A stretch of DNA of 64,000 nucleotides from Saprospiraceae bacterium. Its GTDB lineage: Bacteria; Bacteroidota; Bacteroidia; Chitinophagales; Saprospiraceae. Within the stretch, counting starts at the first letter, position 1. Every line of letters starts with the position of its first letter. The stretch lies in assembly GCA_026129545.1 (NCBI GenBank), contig JAHCHX010000001.1:433501-497500 (forward strand), given 5' to 3'. The position numbers were made by a program, and so were the translations under genes. The notes beneath the pieces are model-generated. The model had not been told where the DNA came from. It did not search any database and saw only the letters and a program-made list of their open reading frames with translations. Of this stretch, positions 27,526 to 37,004 are shown in pieces.

Positions 27526-28827
27526 ATGCAATTCAATATTCCCGACACCGGACAAAAGCGAGTCGTCATCGTGGGTGGCGGCTTTGGAGGGCTGACTTTG
27601 GCCCGCAAACTTTCCAAGACCAATTTTCAGGTAGTGCTTGTGGACAAAAACAACTACCACCAATTTCAGCCACTGTTTTATCAGGTGGCTATGGCGGGGC
27701 TGGAGCCTTCCAGCATCGTTTTCCCCTTCCGCAAGGTGTTTCAAAAAAGCAAAAACGTATTTGTGCGGGTGACGAAGGTATTGGCCGTCCATCCCGCCCA
27801 GAACGAGGTGGTGACTGAAATCGGAAATCTCAGCTACGACTATCTCGTGCTTGCCATTGGTGCCGACACGAACTGGTACGGCAACGAGCGCGTCCGAGCC
27901 AACGCCATCCCGATGAAGTCAGTCAGCGAGGCCCTCTATTTGCGCAATCTTATTTTCGAGGATTACGAACGTGCCGTCACATCGGTAGGCTACGAGCAGC
28001 GTCAGCGTTTTTTGGATATCGTGATTGTGGGCGGCGGGCCTACCGGGGTGGAAGTGGCAGGCTCATTGGCCGAGATGAAGCGCCACATCATCGCAAAAGA
28101 CTACAACGACCTCGATAGCAAGGAGATTGATATTCACTTGGTGCATGGCGACAAGCGCCTGCTGAACACCATGTCGGAGCAAGCATCTGCCAAAGCGGAA
28201 TTGTACCTCCGCGCATTGGGCGTGCAGCTCTGGCTCGACAGGGTGGTGACGGATTTCGATGGTGAGGTCGTGACCATCAACGACGGCTCCACCATCCGTG
28301 CCGATAAGGTAATATGGGCCGCAGGCATAGCGGGCAACACGATTGAGGGGTTGCCCACAGAGGCGCTTCACAAGGGCAATCGCCTGAAAGTCAACGAATA
28401 CAATCGGGTGGCTGGCACAGACAATATTTTCGCTATCGGCGACATCGCGTTTCAAACGGAGGAAAAATGGCCCAATGGACACCCACAGGTGGCGCAAGTG
28501 GCCATTCAGCATGGAAAATTGTTGGCGGAAAATCTCCAACGGCTCGAAGCGGGGAAAAAACCTCGACCTTTTCGCTACCGCGACCTTGGCTCCATGGCCA
28601 CCGTGGGGCGCCACAAGGCGGTGGTGGACTTGCCGTTCTGGCGTTTTCAAGGCGCTTTCGCATGGTTCGTCTGGCTTTACGTTCATCTCTTCTCCATACT
28701 CGGCTTAAAGAACAAGGTCTTTATTTTCCTCAACTGGGTATGGAACTATCTCACTTACGACCAAAGTCTCCGGTTGGTGATAAAACCCTGGCGCAGGGCG
28801 GAGAAAAAAGCTGAAACGGTTGGATAG
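27526..28827 (+). CDS. ndh: Type II NADH:quinone oxidoreductase (NDH-2)
   Basis: 433 residues. FAD site VVIVGGGFGGLTLARKLS near the N-terminus; NAD site IVIVGGGPTGVEVAGSL at about residues 168-184; quinone/FAD-side motif YHQFQPLFYQVAMAGLEP; C-terminal amphipathic anchor (FAWFVWLYVHLFSILGLKNKVFIFLNW). It passes electrons from NADH to menaquinone without pumping protons. ATG 27526 is preferred to the open frame from 27415 because it directly precedes the FAD fold. Single gene, 179 nt after the TRIC-type gene. Confidence 0.93.
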   Translation: MQFNIPDTGQKRVVIVGGGFGGLTLARKLSKTNFQVVLVDKNNYHQFQPLFYQVAMAGLEPSSIVFPFRKVFQKSKNVFVRVTKVLAVHPAQNEVVTEIGNLSYDYLVLAIGADTNWYGNERVRANAIPMKSVSEALYLRNLIFEDYERAVTSVGYEQRQRFLDIVIVGGGPTGVEVAGSLAEMKRHIIAKDYNDLDSKEIDIHLVHGDKRLLNTMSEQASAKAELYLRALGVQLWLDRVVTDFDGEVVTINDGSTIRADKVIWAAGIAGNTIEGLPTEALHKGNRLKVNEYNRVAGTDNIFAIGDIAFQTEEKWPNGHPQVAQVAIQHGKLLAENLQRLEAGKKPRPFRYRDLGSMATVGRHKAVVDLPFWRFQGAFAWFVWLYVHLFSILGLKNKVFIFLNWVWNYLTYDQSLRLVIKPWRRAEKKAETVG

Positions 28828-28877
28828 TCCACACCTATTCAACATCGGTTTTAAGCGAGCGCATTTCAAACTGCTCC

Positions 28878-29957
28878 TCAGCCCTCACGCGCCCGTCGCA
28901 TCGCATCCAGAAAAAACTTGGCCCCCCAGTTTGGGTATCGCAGCCGAAGGTATGGCCCCCAAAAAGGCGCTGACCCCGGTATGGCCCCGAAGCGGTTTTG
29001 ATTTTTTTGAAAACATTGTGAATCAAGTATTTCAAACAACAAATCATGGGCTGCTTGGCGGAATCGCTCGTCGCCGGTAAAGTCCCAAATCTTGCGATAC
29101 AACACGCTCAATTGGCAATGCCCGGTCACGCACACGAACGAGTAGTCGCCCTGCCATTGCTCGTCGTAGCGGCCAGCGGTGCTCATGCCCGCTGCTTGGC
29201 GGACTGATAGGAGGCGCTCGGCACTACTCGCCGTTCGTTCCAATATCTCCTTTTCTCCCAACAACAAGGCGCACTCCCAGAACCCCTCCAACGTGTAGGC
29301 GATGGTGTGCGTGAACGCGGGTTTGCCCGGCCAGAACCCCCAATCGCGCACCGCGCCATTCGGCGAAAAACGCTGTGCGTAGAAATGAAGGGCTTTGCGC
29401 ATCGCGTGCTCGACCTCCGCGTCCTGCAAATGCTGATTGGCCATCAACACCCCCCAAACTGCTCGGGTATAGTAAGAAGGCGTAAAATCGGGCACATAAG
29501 CATATTTGCGCCATGAGGAATCCGGCTCAAGGACGGAATGCAGCCAATGGATGGCTCGTCGCAGCGCCGGTTCGTTGGAGCCGGCCCTCGCCAACCCGAA
29601 CAAAATCATTCCCGTGTTGAACACGCTCGGCGTTTGGCTCCCCGCCAGCAAACTGGGAAAGGCGCCCGAAGCCAATTGGATGGAAACCAGCCAGTTGGCG
29701 CACTGATGAGCCAAGTCGCGGAGCGAATTGTCCTGTTTCAATTCTGCGTAATCCAGCAAAGTCTCGATAAGATAGCCAGTCGTTTCGGGATACGCCTTTG
29801 CCCAGCCAAAGATTGGCGACCAGCTATGCGAGGAGCCATGTCCCCCTGTCGCTTCTATGCTGCGGCGCAGCCACGAAAGAGCGGAATCGGTGCGTCGTTC
29901 CCAATCGGCGAGCGAGAGGGCAGGGGGGGATTTCAGCTGTTTTCTGCCAAATAACAT
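28878..29957 (-). CDS. Alpha/alpha-toroid-like protein, function unknown
   Basis: 359 residues, cytoplasmic (no signal peptide). The sequence repeats helical pairs rich in Trp, with motifs such as WLVSIQLASGAFPS, AIHWLHSVL and AHDLLFEILDSQC, resembling the inward-facing repeats of terpene cyclase/prenyltransferase or six-hairpin glycosidase barrels. No metal-binding or catalytic signature I can name. The start ATG 29957 lies 45 nt from the divergent PorU2-like gene, so the two may share a control region. Related proteins are often found in polysaccharide loci, but nothing here proves that. Confidence 0.55.
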   Translation of the reverse strand: MLFGRKQLKSPPALSLADWERRTDSALSWLRRSIEATGGHGSSHSWSPIFGWAKAYPETTGYLIETLLDYAELKQDNSLRDLAHQCANWLVSIQLASGAFPSLLAGSQTPSVFNTGMILFGLARAGSNEPALRRAIHWLHSVLEPDSSWRKYAYVPDFTPSYYTRAVWGVLMANQHLQDAEVEHAMRKALHFYAQRFSPNGAVRDWGFWPGKPAFTHTIAYTLEGFWECALLLGEKEILERTASSAERLLSVRQAAGMSTAGRYDEQWQGDYSFVCVTGHCQLSVLYRKIWDFTGDERFRQAAHDLLFEILDSQCFQKNQNRFGAIPGSAPFWGPYLRLRYPNWGAKFFLDAMRRAREG

Positions 29958-29989
29958 TTTTCTGCGACAAGGATGGCATGGCAAAGGTG

Positions 29990-29997
29990 TAATTTTG
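29990..29997 (+). promoter_or_regulatory. Candidate -7 element for the PorU2-like gene
   Basis: TAATTTTG is a full match to TAnnTTTG and ends 5 nt before the ATG at 30003. No clear -33 TTTG is seen at 17-21 nt, so the call is tentative. Confidence 0.3.
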
Positions 29998-30002
29998 TCC
30001 GC

Positions 30003-33000
30003 ATGAAAAAACCGATTTTACTCCCGCTTTTTCTTTTGTTCTTTTTCGCGGCCCGCGCTCAAATGTGGAACGGGGCGGATTCGCTCTATGGCAACGAGTG
30101 GATAGATTTTTCCAAAACCTATTTCAAAATAAAAATCGCGGACGACGGCATTTACCGACTTGACTATCAGACGCTTGCCGCCGCCGGTGTTCCTGTGGGG
30201 AGCGTGCAGGCGAGCCAATTCCGCTTGTATCGCTACGGCGTGCAAGAGCCGATTTATACCACGACGGAGAGTGTTTTTTCCGCACAAGACTTCATAGAGT
30301 TTTACGGGGAAAAAAACCGCGACGCGGTGGACAAATACCTGTTTGAGGATGCGGCTTCCCAAAATCTTAATCCTTGGCACAGCCTTTTCAACGACACCGC
30401 AGCCTACTACCTGACTTGGGAAACGGCGGGGCTTGCGGCGCGTTATGCGGGGCTGCCCAACGATTTGGGCAATTTGCCGCCCAAGACAGCGTATTGCTGG
30501 ACCACGCTGCAACAGATATTCAGCCAGACTCTTTTTAAGCGAAAACGCAGCGACGAAATCACTTTTTCATGGTTTGAAGGGGAGGGTTTCGCCCGTCCGG
30601 TCACTACATTGAACACGGTCGCGCTCGTTCCCCGCAAATTGTCTCCCGCTGGGCCGCCCGCCAACGTGACAGTGCGCTACGCCTGCCAGTCGGGTGCTCA
30701 ACACCAGCAGCGCATCACGGTGAACGACACGGTGTTTGCCGAAGATGTTTTCAGTGGTTGGCGCTTGGTGCACCGCGCTTTTGATGTGCCTTTGTCGCTC
30801 ATCGCGACCAATGCCTCGGTGAAGGTGCAATCGCTCATTGGCGGCACCGACCGTCATGCGTTGGCGGGTGTCGTCCTGCGTTATCCGCGTCAGTTTGATT
30901 TTGAGAACGCCACCTACGCGGCGTTTGCGCTTGATGCGTCTTCGGAACATCAGTATCTTGAAATACAGGCATTTAATGCGTCGAGCGGCACCCCTGTTTT
31001 GTATGATTTGACGAACCGAACCCGCTTCGAGACAACGGTGGAGGGCGGTTTGGTGAAGGTAAAAATTCCGCCATCCACGACAGAGCGACATTTGGTTCTG
31101 CTGGCTCCTGTCGCGGTGAAAAATATCGGCGTGGTGCAGTCGGTGCAGTTCCGCGACTATCGCTCCGAACCAGCCGATTATGTCATCGTCTCCAACCCGG
31201 CGCTCTATGGAAATGGCGGCATCAACTATGTGGCCGAGTACGCCGCTTACCGCGAAAGCATGGAAGGGGGCAGCCGCAAAGTTGCCATCGTGGATGTGAA
31301 CGAGCTCTACGACCAATTCGCTTATGGAGTGCGTTTCCATCCCCTTGCGTTGCGCAATTTCTTGCACTATGCCGCCAAGCATTGGCCGGATTTTCGCCAC
31401 GTCTTGCTCATCGGGAAAGGTCTGGACTATGGCCAGTTTCGCACGGCGACGGCACAAGCGACGTTGGCTGACTCGCTCTTTTTTGTGCCGACTTATGGCA
31501 CACCCGCGGCTGATTTGCCTTTTGTGTTGCGCGGCCACAGGCTGTCCGACCCGGTGGCGGCAATTGGCCGCTTGGCCGTGACAAAACCCAGCGACATCGG
31601 TGTTTATTTGGAAAAGGTAAGAGCACACGAAGCGACGCTGCGCAACGCGGCTCAAACCATCGCAGACAAAGCGTGGATGAAACGGGTCATCCATAACAGC
31701 GGGGGCTTGGCCAACGAGGCGGGCGCCATCAAACTCTACACGACCAATATGGAAAACGTGCTGCGTAACAACCGTTTTGGCGCGGACGTGCACACGTTTT
31801 ACAAAACCTCGAACGACCCCATTCAACTTTCCTCCTACGAGCAGATGCTCGACCTCATCAATGGCGGGGTGTCGCTATGGACGATTTACGGCCACTCATC
31901 GGCATTTGCAGTGGATTTTGATATTGGTACGCCTGCCAATTACAGCAACTTCGGGCGTTATCCATTGCTCATGGTGTTGGGCTGCTTTTCAGGGCTGTGT
32001 TCAGCGCCACAACAAGGCATCGGCGAACAGTTCGTGCTCGCCCCCGACCGAGGCGCCATTGCCTACATCGCGTCGGTCAATTACAGTTATATCACCGCGC
32101 TGCACGAGTATGGTCGCACCTACTACGATTTGCTCGGCGGCACGCTTTACGGGAAAAGTGTGGGGGAAGTGTTGCAGCGCTCCATCGGGGTTTTGAAAAA
32201 CACCAACGACAACGGCCTCATCGCCGTGATGCACCAAAATCTCTTGCAAGGCGACCCAGCGGTGAAAATTCAAGACCACCTCGGGCCTGATTACATGGTG
32301 GATGCCCCCACCGTCAAATTCAACCCCAACCCCGTTGGTTTGGAGGCAAACAACTTTGAACTGACCTTCGATGTGGCGAACATCGGAGAACACACGGGCG
32401 GCCCACTCGCCCTGAAAATCGAGCAACGCCTGCCCGACAACACGGTTTTGAGCCGAATCACGGATACCATCGTGGCACCGCCCAACCGCCGCTCGCTCGA
32501 ATATTCGATGCCAGTGGCAGGCAGTCAAGTAGGCTACAATCGTTTCTTCATCACCCTCGACCCAGAGAACAAAGTGGACGAAAAGCCGTTCGCGGCCAAA
32601 CTCAACAACGAGCTCACCGACGCGACGGGGGCACGCGGCGTGGATGTGTATTTTTATGCGGACGATGTGCAAGCCGTGTTTCCGCCACCTTACGGGATTG
32701 TTTCCCAACCACAGGTGACATTGTGGGCCTCCACCCTCAACACGAACGCCGCACCCTTGCGCTACCTCTTTGAGATAGATACTTTGGAAACTTTCGGCAG
32801 CCCGTTCAAAAAGGCGTTCCAAGTGTTGCAGCGCGGCGGACTGTTGGAATGGAAGCCTGCCATCACGCTGAAAGACAGCACGGTGTACTACTGGCGAATC
32901 GCCCGCGATAGCCTCGTGAACGGCGAGGTGCTTTGGCGAACGCGCTCGTTTGTCTATCTGCCGGGCAGCGAATCGGGCTGGAACCAATCGAATTTCGGCC

Positions 33001-35018
33001 AATACCGCGATGGCGTGTTTGCCAACTTGCAAGCCGATGACTCGGTGCGGCAATTGGAATTTCTGGACAACGCCGCCAACATTATCCTCAATGTCGCCTA
33101 CCGGGATGCCAACCGTTATCCCGGTTTTCAAAATTCTTACTACGAAGGCTTTTTCGGCGATTACGGCTGGAACGTGCGCAACATCAGCGACGGCGTGGTG
33201 ATGGTGCTTTCAAACCCCAACACTGGCCGCTTTGTGCCAAACCCCGAACAGGGCAACAACAACTTTGACCCAGCCGACCGCCGATTTGTGTACTGGTTCA
33301 ACACGCGCGATTCCCTGCAGCGCGTCAAACTGATGCAATTCATCGAAACGGGCATCCCCGATGGCTATTATGCGGCATTGCTCGCGTTTAGCCGCCCGTG
33401 GGATACCACAGGCTATTCGCCCCGCCTATGGGCTGCGGATTCGGTGTCTTTTGGGAAAAATATCTTCTCCGTGCTGGAAAAGCAGGGCGCTCAAAAAGTG
33501 CGGCAACTGACCGACTACATCACCTCCCCTTGGCCTTATGGCCTCTTGTTTCGGAAAAACGACCCCAACTACGCCTCGCAAGACACGATTGTGTTCAATC
33601 CCGATTCGGTGGCCACCATTCGGGCCAATTTTCTGGCCAAATGGACTAACGGCCTGCTGGAGACACCCCTCGTCGGGCCAGCAAAAAACTGGAAATCAAT
33701 CCATTGGAAACGCGAGCCTTTCGATGATGCCTCTGACTACGCCCGGCTCTCTGTGCTGGGCGTGCGCCCCGGCGAGGACGACGTGGTGCTGTTCCAGACT
33801 GCCACGACTTTCGACACCACAATCGAATTCGTCGCGGCAGCCCAATATCCGCACCTGAAAATCCGGTACGAGACGGGCGACACGCTGACGCGCTCCGTTA
33901 CCCAACCGCTCTATCTGCGTGTGCTCTACGAAGGCCTGCCCGAAGGAGCACTGCACCCCGTGTTGCACGAGACATTTTACCGCGACACTTTGCAGGAGGG
34001 CGAAACCCTACGAGCCTCTATTGCTTTTGCCAACATTTCCGATGCGCCGATGGATAGCCTGCTGGTCAAATTCCGCGTGGAAGGCACGGGAAATCCCAGT
34101 TCGGATATTTTCAAAAAATTCCGCCCTCTCCCGTCAGGCGACACGTTGCAGGTCAGTTTGGAAACCTCTACCGTGAGCCTCAATGGCCCGCAGCGCCTCT
34201 TCATTGACGTGAATCCCGATAACCACCAACCCGAATTGTATCACTTCAATAATGTGGCAGTGCGGGATTTTTATGTCGGGCGCGACAACCGCAACCCCCT
34301 GCTCGATGTGACCTTCGACGGCTCTCATATCTTGGACGGCGACCTCATCTCGCCCAAGCCTGAAATCGTCGTGACCCTCAAAGACGACAACCGCTTTCTG
34401 GCTATGACGGACACGGCGACGTTCCAACTGCGCCTCGAATGGCCCAATGGCGAAATCCGCCCCATTGCGTTCAGCGACCCTGAAGCGCTGTTTATCCCCG
34501 CCGACGCGACGGATTTGCCCAAGAAAAATCTCGCTCGGCTCGAATGGCGCCCCACCTTCACGCAGGACGGTTCTTACCGACTTCTGGTGAACGGGCGCGA
34601 TGCTTCGGGCAACAAATCCGCCACGCTCGACTACGCGGTCACTTTCAGAGTCATCACGAAGTCCTCGCTTTCCAATGTGCTCAACTATCCCAACCCCTTC
34701 TCCACGCGCACGTGTTTCGTGTACACGATGACAGGCGCCGAGTCGCCGACGCATTTCAAAATCCAAATCATGACCGTGAGCGGGCGGGTAGTTCGGGAAA
34801 TCACGCAGGCCGAATTTGGCCCCCTGCGCACTGGCACGCACCAAAGCGATTTTTGCTGGGACGGCAAAGATGAATACGGCGACCAATTGGCCAACGGCGT
34901 GTACCTCTATCGCATCGTCGCCAAAAAAGCGGACGGCACCGATTTTGAGTTTTTTGAAAACAACAGCGTGGATGGGTACTTCAAGGGAGGGTTCGGGAAA
35001 ATGGTGTTGATGCGGTGA
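30003..35018 (+). CDS. porU2: PorU2-like type IX secretion sortase (peptidase family C25)
   Basis: 1671 residues. Signal peptide (residues 1-17, cleavage after ARA), an N-terminal region of beta repeats (to about 400), the gingipain-type C25 peptidase domain (about 400-780) with His631 in YGHSSAFA and Cys661 in VLGCFSGLC as the catalytic pair, repeated Ig/CARDB-like domains with ENKVDE-type turns (about 780-1540), and a C-terminal domain beginning NYPNPFSTRTCFVY at residue 1560, FlgD-like and similar to T9SS sorting domains. This layout fits the long PorU2 sortases of Saprospirales and relatives rather than the shorter PorU. Role by family: cleaving the C-terminal signal of T9SS cargo and attaching it to the surface. 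ATG 30003 begins the signal peptide. Confidence 0.87.
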   Translation: MKKPILLPLFLLFFFAARAQMWNGADSLYGNEWIDFSKTYFKIKIADDGIYRLDYQTLAAAGVPVGSVQASQFRLYRYGVQEPIYTTTESVFSAQDFIEFYGEKNRDAVDKYLFEDAASQNLNPWHSLFNDTAAYYLTWETAGLAARYAGLPNDLGNLPPKTAYCWTTLQQIFSQTLFKRKRSDEITFSWFEGEGFARPVTTLNTVALVPRKLSPAGPPANVTVRYACQSGAQHQQRITVNDTVFAEDVFSGWRLVHRAFDVPLSLIATNASVKVQSLIGGTDRHALAGVVLRYPRQFDFENATYAAFALDASSEHQYLEIQAFNASSGTPVLYDLTNRTRFETTVEGGLVKVKIPPSTTERHLVLLAPVAVKNIGVVQSVQFRDYRSEPADYVIVSNPALYGNGGINYVAEYAAYRESMEGGSRKVAIVDVNELYDQFAYGVRFHPLALRNFLHYAAKHWPDFRHVLLIGKGLDYGQFRTATAQATLADSLFFVPTYGTPAADLPFVLRGHRLSDPVAAIGRLAVTKPSDIGVYLEKVRAHEATLRNAAQTIADKAWMKRVIHNSGGLANEAGAIKLYTTNMENVLRNNRFGADVHTFYKTSNDPIQLSSYEQMLDLINGGVSLWTIYGHSSAFAVDFDIGTPANYSNFGRYPLLMVLGCFSGLCSAPQQGIGEQFVLAPDRGAIAYIASVNYSYITALHEYGRTYYDLLGGTLYGKSVGEVLQRSIGVLKNTNDNGLIAVMHQNLLQGDPAVKIQDHLGPDYMVDAPTVKFNPNPVGLEANNFELTFDVANIGEHTGGPLALKIEQRLPDNTVLSRITDTIVAPPNRRSLEYSMPVAGSQVGYNRFFITLDPENKVDEKPFAAKLNNELTDATGARGVDVYFYADDVQAVFPPPYGIVSQPQVTLWASTLNTNAAPLRYLFEIDTLETFGSPFKKAFQVLQRGGLLEWKPAITLKDSTVYYWRIARDSLVNGEVLWRTRSFVYLPGSESGWNQSNFGQYRDGVFANLQADDSVRQLEFLDNAANIILNVAYRDANRYPGFQNSYYEGFFGDYGWNVRNISDGVVMVLSNPNTGRFVPNPEQGNNNFDPADRRFVYWFNTRDSLQRVKLMQFIETGIPDGYYAALLAFSRPWDTTGYSPRLWAADSVSFGKNIFSVLEKQGAQKVRQLTDYITSPWPYGLLFRKNDPNYASQDTIVFNPDSVATIRANFLAKWTNGLLETPLVGPAKNWKSIHWKREPFDDASDYARLSVLGVRPGEDDVVLFQTATTFDTTIEFVAAAQYPHLKIRYETGDTLTRSVTQPLYLRVLYEGLPEGALHPVLHETFYRDTLQEGETLRASIAFANISDAPMDSLLVKFRVEGTGNPSSDIFKKFRPLPSGDTLQVSLETSTVSLNGPQRLFIDVNPDNHQPELYHFNNVAVRDFYVGRDNRNPLLDVTFDGSHILDGDLISPKPEIVVTLKDDNRFLAMTDTATFQLRLEWPNGEIRPIAFSDPEALFIPADATDLPKKNLARLEWRPTFTQDGSYRLLVNGRDASGNKSATLDYAVTFRVITKSSLSNVLNYPNPFSTRTCFVYTMTGAESPTHFKIQIMTVSGRVVREITQAEFGPLRTGTHQSDFCWDGKDEYGDQLANGVYLYRIVAKKADGTDFEFFENNSVDGYFKGGFGKMVLMR

Positions 35019-35164
35019 AAACACCAAGTGGAGTATCAAATCGTCACAATCTCTTTATCGCTGAGGAAAACACCGTATGTGCGGTGCGGAAAATTTGTTT
35101 CACCAACATTTCCGCCGCACCCTTTGCTTCTTTTACCGAAATCCTACTTTTGCACTCTTTTTTA

Positions 35165-35270
35165 CCATGATTCGTCGAGATTTATCGGATGCTCGCGATT
35201 GATGCCCTTGATTTTAAATGGGTTGCGTTTCAATCATGTTGAAAACTTGACGACACGAAGCATAAAAGCC
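35165..35270 (+). repeat. Dispersed ~105-nt repeat, copy A
   Basis: Intergenic, directly upstream of lysS. Begins CCATGATTCG and ends GAAGCATAAAAGCC. Over the first 63 nt it agrees with copy C (52946-53055) at 44 positions without gaps; copy B (36884-36992) is on the opposite strand. See findings. Confidence 0.7.
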
Positions 35271-35297
35271 ATTGGCCAACAGCCATCCACACACAAT

Positions 35298-36845
35298 ATG
35301 ACAGAACAAGAACTTCTCCGCCGCGAATCGCTGCAAAAACTCCGTGAACTCGGCATCGAACCCTACCCGGCCGAAATGTTCGAGGTGACGCACCATGCAG
35401 CCGACATCGTGGCAAACTATCAAGAGGAAACACTGGAAGACGGCTCGAAAAATCGCCTCAATTACCAAACCGTCGCCCTTGCCGGGCGCATCATGGCCGC
35501 CCGCGAAGCAGGCAAGGCGATGTTTATGAACCTGCAAGATGCGAGCGGGCGCATCCAGCTCTACCTGCGCCGCGACGACTTCGTGGCAAGCCCCGATGGC
35601 GCCCCCCCCGAAGCGCCCATGTTTGATATGGTCATCAAAAAATTGCTTGACCTCGGCGACTATGTGGGGGTGAGCGGCTTTGCCTTCAAGACAAAAACCG
35701 GAGAGGTGACCATCCATGTGCAGCAACTTAAGTTTCTGTCCAAAAGCTTGCGTCCATTGCCCATCGTGAAACGCGACGCGGAAGGCAATATCCACGATGC
35801 TTTCACCGACCCCGAGCAACGCTATCGGATGCGCTATGTGGATTTGACGGTGAACCCCGAAGTGCGTGCCACCTTCGTCAAGCGAACCCGGCTCATCAAG
35901 ACCATCCGTGCATTTCTCGACGAACTGGGGCTGCTGGAGGTGGAAACGCCCATCCTCCAACCGATTCACGGCGGTGCGGCGGCACGCCCCTTCAAGACCC
36001 ACCACAACGCTTTGGATATGCCGCTTTACCTGCGCATCGCCAACGAACTCTACCTGAAGCGCCTCATCGTCGGTGGGTTCGACGGGGTGTACGAACTGGG
36101 CAAGATGTTCCGCAACGAAGGCATGGACCGCACCCACAACCCCGAATTTTCCATGCTCGAGTTTTATGTGGCCTACAAAGACTACTTTTGGCTGATGGAC
36201 GTGACGGAGCGAATGTTTGAGCGCATTGCTCGCGCACTAAGCGACGACGGCGACACGAAAATCCCTTCCGGCGCTCACGTCTTGGAATTTGCCGGGCCAT
36301 ATCGCCGCCTCACCATGTTCGATGCCATTCAGGAATACACGGGCCTCAACGTGGAGACCGCCGACGAGTCGGAGCTCCGCAATTATTGCCGCCAGCAAGG
36401 CATCGAAATTGACAAGACAATGGGAAAAGCAAAGTTGATTGACGAGATTTTTGGCGAAAAAGTGGAGAAACACCTGATTCAGCCCACGTTCTTGATTGAC
36501 TACCCGGTGGAAATGTCGCCTTTGACCAAAAAACACCGCTCCAAGCCCGGCCTCGTGGAGCGTTTCGAGTTGTTTGTCAATGGCAAAGAAGTCGGAAACG
36601 CCTACTCGGAGCTGAACGACCCCCTCGACCAGCGCGAGCGCTTCGAGGAACAACTCAATCTGGCGGCACGAGGCGACGAAGAGGCCATGGCGATGGATGA
36701 GGATTTCCTACGCGCACTGGAGTATGGGATGCCACCAACCGCTGGCATTGGCTTCGGAATAGACCGATTGGCCATGCTGTTCACAGGACAGAGCTCGATA
36801 CAGGAAGTGCTGTTCTTCCCACAGATGCGGCCAGAGACGCATTAA
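35298..36845 (+). CDS. lysS: Lysyl-tRNA synthetase, class II
   Basis: 515 residues. OB-fold anticodon domain (about residues 55-165, with VALAGRIMAAREAGKAMFM), then the class II core: motif 1 in RAFLDELGLLEVETPILQP, motif 2 FRNEGMDRTHNPEFSMLE, and motif 3 GIGFGIDRLAML near the C-terminus. An insertion (CRQQGIEIDKTMGKAK) is as in bacterial LysRS. It charges tRNA-Lys in the cytoplasm. The open frame continues upstream to 35028 through a repeat element, but the conserved N-terminus starts at ATG 35298 (MTEQELLRRE). Confidence 0.98.
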   Translation: MTEQELLRRESLQKLRELGIEPYPAEMFEVTHHAADIVANYQEETLEDGSKNRLNYQTVALAGRIMAAREAGKAMFMNLQDASGRIQLYLRRDDFVASPDGAPPEAPMFDMVIKKLLDLGDYVGVSGFAFKTKTGEVTIHVQQLKFLSKSLRPLPIVKRDAEGNIHDAFTDPEQRYRMRYVDLTVNPEVRATFVKRTRLIKTIRAFLDELGLLEVETPILQPIHGGAAARPFKTHHNALDMPLYLRIANELYLKRLIVGGFDGVYELGKMFRNEGMDRTHNPEFSMLEFYVAYKDYFWLMDVTERMFERIARALSDDGDTKIPSGAHVLEFAGPYRRLTMFDAIQEYTGLNVETADESELRNYCRQQGIEIDKTMGKAKLIDEIFGEKVEKHLIQPTFLIDYPVEMSPLTKKHRSKPGLVERFELFVNGKEVGNAYSELNDPLDQRERFEEQLNLAARGDEEAMAMDEDFLRALEYGMPPTAGIGFGIDRLAMLFTGQSSIQEVLFFPQMRPETH

Positions 36846-36883
36846 GACAGGACTTTCTCAATTGATTTTCATGGAGAATGGAT

Positions 36884-36992
36884 ATTCTTCTTCGCGTCGT
36901 CAGATTTTCAGTGTAAGTGACCCCCTGATTCGTTCGAAGGCAGGGATAACAATCCACAGCACCTGATAAATCTTGGCGAATCAAGGCATAAA
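36884..36992 (-). repeat. Dispersed ~105-nt repeat, copy B
   Basis: Intergenic between lysS and the YdeP-like gene, minus orientation. On that strand it starts CCTTGATTCGCCAAGATTTA and ends near GACGCGAAGAAGAATAT, collinear with copies A and C. With copy A it flanks lysS as an inverted pair. Confidence 0.65.
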
Positions 36993-36996
36993 TTTG
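36989..36996 (+). promoter_or_regulatory. Candidate -7 element for the YdeP-like gene
   Basis: TAAATTTG, a full match to TAnnTTTG, ends 8 nt before the ATG at 37005. It lies at the edge of dispersed repeat copy B, so the repeat may have supplied the promoter. The only upstream TTG is 13 nt away, shorter than usual. Confidence 0.3.
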
Positions 36997-37004
36997 CCTC
37001 CATT

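Noticed and set aside
30567..31826. 419-residue minus-strand open frame
   Set aside because: Antisense to the PorU2-like gene over its catalytic domain; no family-like motif.
34134..35039. 301-residue minus-strand open frame
   Set aside because: Shadow of the PorU2-like C-terminus.
36781..36984. 67-residue minus-strand open frame in the lysS/YdeP gap
   Set aside because: It begins within repeat copy B and ends inside lysS; the similarity with copy A is as good at DNA level, so no protein is implied.
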